Assembly (NCBI GenBank): GCA_016463555.1
Contig: JAEMRB010000063.1
Span: 1-5,989 of the forward strand
Direction of reading: 5' to 3'
Length of the DNA: 5,989 nucleotides
From: Chloroflexota bacterium
Lineage (GTDB): Bacteria > Chloroflexota > Limnocylindria > Limnocylindrales > Limnocylindraceae
Shown: in pieces, positions 1-4,758 of the stretch
Layout of the letters: each line of letters starts with the position of its first letter
Position numbering within the stretch: the first letter of the stretch is position 1
Notes under the pieces: model-generated
Told to the model about the DNA's origin: nothing
What the model saw: only the letters and a program-made list of their open reading frames with translations
Database searches by the model: none
Translations under genes and position numbers: made by a program

Positions 1-684
1 CAGGTGATCGCCGCCGTTGCGGCCGGGGCGCGGCGCGCAGCAGAACAGACTGGCATCGAGGTGCGCTTGATCGTCACCGCCCTTCGCTCGCACTCGCTGG
101 AAGAGAATCGCAACCTCGCAACCGCCGCAGTCGCCGCTCAAGACATCGGCGTCGTGGGGTTCGATCTTGCTGGCCGCGAGGCGGCCTTCCCCGATCCACT
201 CACATTCAAAGAGTCATTCGACATCGCGCGCGGCGGCGGACTCGCGATCACCCTCCATGCGGGGGAGTGGGGCGGCGCGGCGCAGGTGCGTCGCGCCCTA
301 GAGGTGCAGCCGGCGCGCATCGCCCATGGCGGCGTCGCCGTTGATGACCCATCGCTCTGCGCCGAGCTCGCCGCGCGCAACGTCTCTCTCGACCTCTGCC
401 CCACGAGCAACACGCAGGCCGCCATTGTTCCTGGCTACGGAGATTTCCCGATTGCCGAGCTGCGCCGCCGGGGCGTGCCAATCACCCTCAATACCGACGA
501 CCTGGTGGTGAGCGACGTCACCCTCTCCGAGGAGTACCTCCATGTGCATCGTCGGCTGGGGCTCCCCGTTGCAGACCTGATCGCCCTGGCGCGAGCCGGC
601 TACGACTTCGCCTTCGCCGAGCAGGGAACCAAAACTCGTCTCAGGAACGCCCTGGAGACGTGGCTATCGCAACGGGGTATGTAA
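1..684 (+). CDS. add: Adenosine deaminase, C-terminal part (5' end outside window)
   Basis: Zinc-dependent hydrolase of the adenosine/AMP deaminase superfamily, expected to convert adenosine or deoxyadenosine to inosine or deoxyinosine in the cytoplasm. The reading frame is open from base 1, so the GTG at 4 is only an internal valine and the true start lies upstream. Counting residues from the codon at 4, visible motifs are GFDLAGRE (52-59, substrate loop), HAGE (85-88, zinc-site His and catalytic Glu), RIAHGG (105-110, catalytic His108), CPTSN (132-136) and NTDD (163-166, zinc/catalytic Asp pair). About 227 residues are present against roughly 330-350 in the family, so the N-terminal third, including the first zinc-binding HxH, is missing from view. 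Oddities are Ala107 where RIGHG is usual and Leu167 where NTDDP is usual. The gene ends in TAA 150 nt before the binding lipoprotein gene, which fits nucleoside salvage. Aminodeoxyfutalosine deaminase is a related alternative; the transporter context favours adenosine deaminase. Confidence 0.88.
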   Translation, partial: QVIAAVAAGARRAAEQTGIEVRLIVTALRSHSLEENRNLATAAVAAQDIGVVGFDLAGREAAFPDPLTFKESFDIARGGGLAITLHAGEWGGAAQVRRALEVQPARIAHGGVAVDDPSLCAELAARNVSLDLCPTSNTQAAIVPGYGDFPIAELRRRGVPITLNTDDLVVSDVTLSEEYLHVHRRLGLPVADLIALARAGYDFAFAEQGTKTRLRNALETWLSQRGM

Positions 685-715
685 CAGAGCCGCAACCTTC
701 TCCCGCTACCCAATT

Positions 716-733
716 GCAATGCGTGCGCATAGC
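716..733. promoter_or_regulatory. Imperfect 18-bp palindrome, possible operator
   Basis: GCAATGCGTGCGCATAGC is an inverted repeat with a TG centre. Seven of eight arm positions pair, including the uninterrupted inner arms ATGCG/CGCAT at 719-723 and 726-730; the single mismatch is A718/A731. It sits about 100 nt before the lipoprotein start codon. The size and symmetry suit a dimeric repressor site. No specific regulator family can be named from the sequence, and short palindromes also arise by chance. Confidence 0.35.
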
Positions 734-761
734 CCGCCGTTATGAGGCACAATGCCGCCAC

Positions 762-780
762 GGTCAGCGAATGGCTGACC
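762..780. promoter_or_regulatory. Perfect 7-bp inverted repeat (operator or leader hairpin)
   Basis: GGTCAGC at 762-768 and GCTGACC at 774-780 are exact reverse complements separated by GAATG. In DNA this could be an operator for a dimeric regulator; in RNA it would form a hairpin 54 nt before the lipoprotein start codon. No T-run follows, so it is not a standard intrinsic terminator. It lies in a non-coding leader, provided the lipoprotein starts at 835. Confidence 0.5.
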
Positions 781-818
781 CGCTCGTCGCCGTGGGCGTC
801 TGAGCAAAAGGAAATAGC

Positions 819-824
819 GGAGGG
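819..824 (+). promoter_or_regulatory. Ribosome-binding site fixing the lipoprotein start
   Basis: GGAGGG lies 10 nt before the ATG at 835. It supports that ATG over the in-frame ATG at 742, which would put 31 non-hydrophobic residues ahead of the signal peptide. Confidence 0.75.
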
Positions 825-834
825 CTACATACAT

Positions 835-1941
835 ATGAAGACGCGAATGTTCGCGCTCCTCACCGTTCTCGCTCTTCTCGCCGCAGCGTGCGGTGGCTCG
901 ACGGCTTCGCCGTCAGCTTCCGTCGAGGCCGGGAAGTCTGATTACAAGGCATGCCTCTCGTTGGACACGGGCGGACCTGCCGACAAGAACTTCAACCAGT
1001 CAGCCTACGAGGGCCTCGAGGCACTCAAGGCTGAAGGGTTCCAGACGGCTTACACGACCGCTGTTGATGATGCGTCGTACGCGCCGAACATTCAGCAGTT
1101 GATCGACGAAGGCTGCAATAGCGTGATCGCCGTCGGCTACAACCAGGGCACCGCCCTGCAGGGAGCCGCCCTCGACGCAGCCAATGCAGACATTGCATTC
1201 GGCTGGGTAGACGCAACCTGGGCACTTGAGGATGGCACGATTCCGGCGAACTTCACCGGTATCGACTTCCAGATCGACGAGGCTTCGATGCTCGCCGCCT
1301 ACTTGGCAGCGGGCATTTCGACGACCAAGGTCATCGCCACCTACGGTGGAGCACCGTACCCAGGCGTAACCAAGTTCATGGATGGCTGGGTCGCCGGCGC
1401 CAAGTACTACGCCTCAGAGAAGGGCGTTGCAATTGATGTCTTGGGCTGGGATCCAGTCGCAGCTACCGGTACGTTCAACCCAAGCACCGCGCCGTTCAAC
1501 GACGTGGTCTTTGGCAAGACGACCGCAGAGGCCTTCATGGGCCAGAGCGCCGACGTTGTGCACGCAGTTGCGGGCACCACGGGCAACGGCACCTATCAGG
1601 CAATGATGGATGCGGGCAAGTACTCGGTCGGTGTGGACCTCGACCAGTGCGTCAGCCTTCCTGAGTATTGTGGAACGCTCCTGACCTCAGCACAGAAGAA
1701 TATCGGTGCTGCAGTGATCACGGCAGTGAACTCCGCCTACGAAGGCAACATGGGCGGCACCAACTACATCGGTACGCTCGAGAACGGTGGCGTTCAGATC
1801 GCCACGCTCGATCGCACCGAGTCGGCTTGGACAGCCACCTTCGGCACGCTCGTAACCGCTGAGCTCAAGGCAGAGGTCGAGGCCCTTAAGGCCGCGATCA
1901 TTGACGGCTCGGTAAATGTCCTTGAGTGGGCAAAGAAGTAA
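835..1941 (+). CDS. BMP/PnrA-family nucleoside-binding lipoprotein
   Basis: Substrate-binding component of a nucleoside ABC importer, tethered outside the cytoplasmic membrane. The start at 835 gives 368 residues: Lys/Arg at 2 and 4, a hydrophobic core at about 5-18, then a lipobox-like AAA-Cys19 and a Gly/Ser/Ala/Pro linker (20-35). The -3 position of the lipobox is Ala instead of Leu. The family hallmark follows at 44-55 (DTGGPADKNFNQ, matching the D-GG--DK-FNQ pattern of BMP proteins), then ATYGGAPYP before the KFMDGWVAGAKYY segment and VGVDLDQ near 266-271, with a LTSAQKN lysine segment after it. In characterised PnrA proteins the conserved Asp and Lys residues of such segments contact the ribose, and purine nucleosides are the usual ligands. 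Besides Cys19 there are Cys40, Cys94, Cys272 and Cys279, possibly disulfide pairs outside the membrane. The gene is followed by two stable hairpins and then by its ATPase. The family call is secure; the exact nucleoside is not. Confidence 0.93.
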   Translation: MKTRMFALLTVLALLAAACGGSTASPSASVEAGKSDYKACLSLDTGGPADKNFNQSAYEGLEALKAEGFQTAYTTAVDDASYAPNIQQLIDEGCNSVIAVGYNQGTALQGAALDAANADIAFGWVDATWALEDGTIPANFTGIDFQIDEASMLAAYLAAGISTTKVIATYGGAPYPGVTKFMDGWVAGAKYYASEKGVAIDVLGWDPVAATGTFNPSTAPFNDVVFGKTTAEAFMGQSADVVHAVAGTTGNGTYQAMMDAGKYSVGVDLDQCVSLPEYCGTLLTSAQKNIGAAVITAVNSAYEGNMGGTNYIGTLENGGVQIATLDRTESAWTATFGTLVTAELKAEVEALKAAIIDGSVNVLEWAKK

Positions 1942-1943
1942 GT

Positions 1944-1973
1944 ACTTCTCCATCGCTTCGGCGATGAAGTAGT
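1944..1973 (+). promoter_or_regulatory. First TTCG-loop hairpin after the lipoprotein gene
   Basis: CATCGC (1951-1956) and GCGATG (1961-1966) pair perfectly around a TTCG loop at 1957-1960. The stem extends outward to 1944/1973 with two single mismatches (1950/1967 and 1947/1970), for 11 pairs in all. It begins 3 nt after the lipoprotein stop. There is no T-run, so I read it as a 3'-end stabiliser or part of an attenuator, not a full terminator. Confidence 0.65.
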
Positions 1974-1975
1974 CG

Positions 1976-2012
1976 CTCTCCGCCCGGGTGCTTCGGCATC
2001 CGGGCGGAAGAG
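1976..2012 (+). terminator. Second, very stable TTCG-loop hairpin; likely partial terminator or RNA stabiliser
   Basis: A 13-bp stem (1979-1991 with 1996-2008, one G-T wobble) closes on a TTCG loop at 1992-1995. Three further pairs (1976-1978 with 2010-2012) form past a bulged A2009. The stem core is the GC-rich CCGCCCGG/CCGGGCGG. The following AGTATCTCC is not a T-run, so Rho-independent termination would be inefficient at best. The position between a binding-protein gene and its ATPase/permease genes is where partial termination or blocking of 3' exonucleases commonly raises binding-protein output. Confidence 0.65.
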
Positions 2013-2037
2013 TATCTCCAGCAAAGCAGTGACAGAG

Positions 2038-2046
2038 TAGGGAGGG
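2038..2046 (+). promoter_or_regulatory. Ribosome-binding site of the ATPase gene
   Basis: A purine-rich TAGGGAGGG tract carries a full GGAGG core at 2041-2045, 11 nt before the ATG at 2057, slightly longer than the usual spacing. An in-frame TGA at 2030-2032 and the absence of another start codon between it and 2057 fix the start. Confidence 0.6.
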
Positions 2047-2056
2047 TACGCGTCGC

Positions 2057-3565
2057 ATGAGGCTTGAACTGCAGAAGATTACGAAGCAGTTCCCTGGCGT
2101 TCTGGCGAACGACCGAATCTCTATCTCCGTTGATAAGGGTCAGGTCCTCGGCCTTCTCGGTGAGAATGGTGCAGGGAAGACCACCCTCATGAACATCCTC
2201 TCGGGTCTCTACAAGCCCGACTCCGGCAAGATTCTTATTGATGGCAAGGAGCGCATCTTCCGCGATCCTGCCCAGGCCATTGATGCTGGCATCGGCATGG
2301 TGCACCAGCACTTCATGCTCGTACCCGTATTCGACGTCACTGAATCCGTCGTGCTCGGCAACGAGCCAACTAAGGGCCCTCTCGGCAGCTTTGATCGAGC
2401 CACTGCACGCGCGCAGGTCGCTGAGCTCTCAAAGAGGCACGGGCTCCACGTTGACCCAGACGCAAAGATTGAGTCGCTCCCCGTTGGTGTTCGCCAGCGC
2501 GTTGAGATTCTGAAGGCGCTCTATCGCAAGAGCGACATCCTCGTCCTCGATGAGCCATCGGCCGTGCTCACTCCGCAGGAGACTGAGGAGCTCTTCGAGA
2601 TTATTCGCGGTCTCGCGAGGGGGGGCACCTCGGTCATCTTCATCACCCACAAGCTGAACGAGGTGATTGCCGTTGCCGACAAGATCACCGTGCTGCGCCG
2701 CGGCGCTGTGGCAGGGGAGACCATTCCAAAGAAGGCGACCGCCGCCAAACTCGCGGAGATGATGGTCGGGCGCGAGGTGCAGCTCACCGTCAGCCGTTCG
2801 AAGTCAAAGGTCGCCGAACCTATCCTGCAGGTGAAGGGCCTGAACGTGCTCAACGACGCGGGCGGCCTCGCCGTGAACAGCGCGACCTTTGATGTTCGGA
2901 GCGGCGAGATCCTTGCCGTTGCGGGAGTGCAAGGGAATGGCCAAACAGAGCTCGTTGAGGCCTTGACCGGCTTACGCCTCGTTGACTCAGGCACCGTTGT
3001 CCTTGAGAAGAAGCCACTGCATGCAGGTTCGCCACGTGAGATCGCGATGGCAGGGGTTGCACATATTCCTGAAGATCGCAATCGCGACGGCATGGTCAAG
3101 GGCATGACCATTGCAGAAAACTACATCTTGAACACGTACCACCTCCCGCAGTTCAACAAGAACGGCCTGCTGAACCGCAAGGCGATCGCTGCGGCAACGG
3201 AGCAGGCGGTCAAGGACTTTGACATTCGCACCCCATCAATTAGCACAGACATTGCTTCGCTCTCCGGCGGAAATCAGCAGAAGGTGATCGTTGCGCGCGA
3301 GTTCAGCCGCAATGTGCGTTTGGTGATTGCGGCACAGCCGACCCGTGGTCTGGATGTTGGATCCATTGAATACATCCATCGGCGCATTGTGGAGCAGCGC
3401 GATGCTGGCGCAGCCGTGTTGATTGTGAGCACAGAGCTTGATGAAGTGTTGGCGCTTGGCGATCGCGTCGCCGTGATGTACGAGGGCCGCATTGTGGGCA
3501 TTCTGGATGCCAAGGAGGCGACGCGTGAGCGGGTCGGCCTCCTCATGGGAGGTATCACCAAGTGA
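2057..3565 (+). CDS. Nucleoside ABC importer ATPase, two fused nucleotide-binding domains (YufO/NupO-like)
   Basis: Cytoplasmic energy-coupling subunit of the importer, 502 residues, the normal size for sugar/nucleoside importers with tandem ATPase domains. Domain 1 (about 1-240) has Walker A GENGAGKTT (35-43), Q-loop Gln84, a signature segment LPVGVRQ (141-147), Walker B ILVLDE (161-166) with PSAVLTP after it, and switch His198. Domain 2 (about 255-500) has a degenerate Walker A, GVQGNGQTE (290-298), without the catalytic Lys; a canonical signature LSGGNQQ (402-408); AAQPTRGLD (425-433) with Gln in place of the Walker B Glu; and STELDE (458-463) in place of the switch His. These changes in domain 2 are typical of the YufO/RbsA type and do not suggest decay. 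Its last 4 nt overlap permease 1, implying translational coupling. The deduced partners are the lipoprotein upstream and the two permeases downstream. Confidence 0.95.
   Translation: MRLELQKITKQFPGVLANDRISISVDKGQVLGLLGENGAGKTTLMNILSGLYKPDSGKILIDGKERIFRDPAQAIDAGIGMVHQHFMLVPVFDVTESVVLGNEPTKGPLGSFDRATARAQVAELSKRHGLHVDPDAKIESLPVGVRQRVEILKALYRKSDILVLDEPSAVLTPQETEELFEIIRGLARGGTSVIFITHKLNEVIAVADKITVLRRGAVAGETIPKKATAAKLAEMMVGREVQLTVSRSKSKVAEPILQVKGLNVLNDAGGLAVNSATFDVRSGEILAVAGVQGNGQTELVEALTGLRLVDSGTVVLEKKPLHAGSPREIAMAGVAHIPEDRNRDGMVKGMTIAENYILNTYHLPQFNKNGLLNRKAIAAATEQAVKDFDIRTPSISTDIASLSGGNQQKVIVAREFSRNVRLVIAAQPTRGLDVGSIEYIHRRIVEQRDAGAAVLIVSTELDEVLALGDRVAVMYEGRIVGILDAKEATRERVGLLMGGITK
3547..3552 (+). 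promoter_or_regulatory. Ribosome-binding site for permease 1, inside the ATPase gene
   Basis: GGGAGG lies 9 nt before the GTG at 3562 and within the last ATPase codons. It supports the GTG start that overlaps the ATPase TGA stop (GTGA). Confidence 0.65.
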
Positions 3566-4758
3566 ACGGCTTAAAGAAGTTCGGTTCAAAGATTCGCATT
3601 CCAGCACTTTCGATCTCAGTAGCGCTGCTCGTTGGCGCACTCTTCATCATCTTCACCGACATCGAAGTGCTCGGCGGACTGCTCTCTGATCCGATTGGAG
3701 CGCTGAGCCTCGGCGTTGGCCGAGCAGCAACCGCCTACAGCGCCCTCTTCCGCGGAGCGTTCGGCGATCCAGAGAATATCGGCAAGGCACTCGCCTCTGA
3801 TGGTGACACCAAGCTCTGGGCGCGCGCACTGCGCCCGATCGTCGAAAGCGTCGTTGCCTCCGTGCCGCTGATCTTCGTTGGGCTTGGCGTCTCCGTCGCG
3901 TTCCGAACCGGCATATTCAATATCGGTGGTGCTGGTCAGTACACCATGGGTGCCGTTGGCGGCACCATCGCCGCCCTTCTGTTTGGTGCGGGCGTTACAC
4001 CGGCGCCTATTGCGATCCTCCTCGTGATGATCTTTGGAGTCATTGGGGGAGCAGCCTGGGCGTTCATTCCTGGTTATCTGAAGGCTCGCGTCGGCGCGAG
4101 TGAGGTGATCACGACTATCATGCTCAACTTCATCGCTGGGCAGTTCGTCTTCTTCCTCGTATCAAACTTCGAATTTATCCAGAAGCCACCACGCAATCAG
4201 CCGGTATCGAAGGAGCTCAGCCAGTTCGTGGACCTCCCCGGAATCTTGCCGATCGCAGCTCTGCGGCTGGACATCAGCATTATCATTGCGCTCCTAACCG
4301 CCGTTGCGGTCAGCTGGTTCCTCTTCCGGTCCACTCGTGGATTTGAGCTTCGCGCGGCCGGCTTGAATCTTGCTGCCGCAAAGTATGCGGGCATTGGCGC
4401 AGGCACCTCGATCATCACCGCAATGCTGATCTCAGGGGCAATCTCTGGTCTCGGTGGTGCACTTGTGGCCGTCGGCGCGATCAAGCAGCTCTCGCCTGGT
4501 ATCGGTGGAAGCGTTGGCTTCACTGCGATCGCCGTTGCCCTCGGTGGTGGTACGCGGCCGAGCGGCGTAGTTGCGACCGCCCTCGTCTTCGGCCTTCTGC
4601 AGCACGGCGGTAGCCTGATGCAGGTGGAGACAAGCATCCCAATTGAGATGCTCCTCTTCATTCAGGCGCTCGTTATCGCCTTCATCGCAGCCCCTGAGTT
4701 GACGCTCGGCATCTTGAAGAACCCGTTCCGTCGACGACCACGTTCGGTGGGCAAATGA
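3562..4758 (+). CDS. Nucleoside ABC importer permease 1 (YufP/NupP-like)
   Basis: Inner-membrane channel subunit of the BPD_transp_2 (branched-chain amino acid/sugar/nucleoside) permease family, 398 residues. It starts at GTG 3562, which shares four bases with the ATPase stop and has a good ribosome-binding site. A basic N-terminus precedes a first membrane helix at about 13-32, then a polar segment to about 90. Further helices are clear at about 92-112, 120-145, 148-168, 186-204, 238-257, 283-308, 330-350 and 360-380. Family motifs are FRTGIFNIGGAGQ (114-126), GASEVITTIMLN (178-189, the probable cytoplasmic loop touching the ATPase) and RAAGLNLAAAKYAGI (264-278). It ends in a basic tail (RRRP). 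It should form a heterodimer with permease 2. The family and role are well supported; substrate identity comes from the neighbouring BMP protein. Confidence 0.94.
   Translation: MNGLKKFGSKIRIPALSISVALLVGALFIIFTDIEVLGGLLSDPIGALSLGVGRAATAYSALFRGAFGDPENIGKALASDGDTKLWARALRPIVESVVASVPLIFVGLGVSVAFRTGIFNIGGAGQYTMGAVGGTIAALLFGAGVTPAPIAILLVMIFGVIGGAAWAFIPGYLKARVGASEVITTIMLNFIAGQFVFFLVSNFEFIQKPPRNQPVSKELSQFVDLPGILPIAALRLDISIIIALLTAVAVSWFLFRSTRGFELRAAGLNLAAAKYAGIGAGTSIITAMLISGAISGLGGALVAVGAIKQLSPGIGGSVGFTAIAVALGGGTRPSGVVATALVFGLLQHGGSLMQVETSIPIEMLLFIQALVIAFIAAPELTLGILKNPFRRRPRSVGK

Larger units (their letters stand above)
685..834 (+). other. Intergenic leader between deaminase and binding-protein gene
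   Basis: This 150-nt gap holds no convincing gene. It contains two palindromes (716-733 and 762-780) and the ribosome-binding site of the lipoprotein gene. No intrinsic terminator with a T-run follows the deaminase stop codon, so read-through from the deaminase is possible. No pair of -35 and -10 boxes is convincing: TTGCAA at 714-719 and TATGAG at 741-746 each match consensus partly but are 21 nt apart. The gap is the most likely site of the transporter promoter and its control, by inference from position. Confidence 0.6.

Noticed and set aside
4..684. GTG at 4 as a true start of the deaminase
   Set aside because: The frame is open to the window edge, and the first metal-binding motif and N-terminal third expected of the family are missing, so the gene is simply truncated by the window.
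714..746. Promoter from TTGCAA (714-719) and TATGAG (741-746)
   Set aside because: Each box matches consensus at about four of six bases and the spacer is 21 nt, too long for a standard housekeeping promoter.
742..834. In-frame ATG at 742 as the start of the binding lipoprotein
   Set aside because: It would add 31 residues with no signal-like character ahead of a good lipoprotein signal peptide, whereas ATG 835 has GGAGGG 10 nt upstream.
685..834. Purine riboswitch in the leader of the nucleoside transporter
   Set aside because: The leader shows two short dyads but no three-way junction arrangement that I can recognise as a purine aptamer.
2521..3111. Open frame of 196 codons on the - strand inside the ATPase gene
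   Set aside because: It is opposite a conserved ATPase with all its motifs in order and shows no domain or ribosome-binding evidence of its own.
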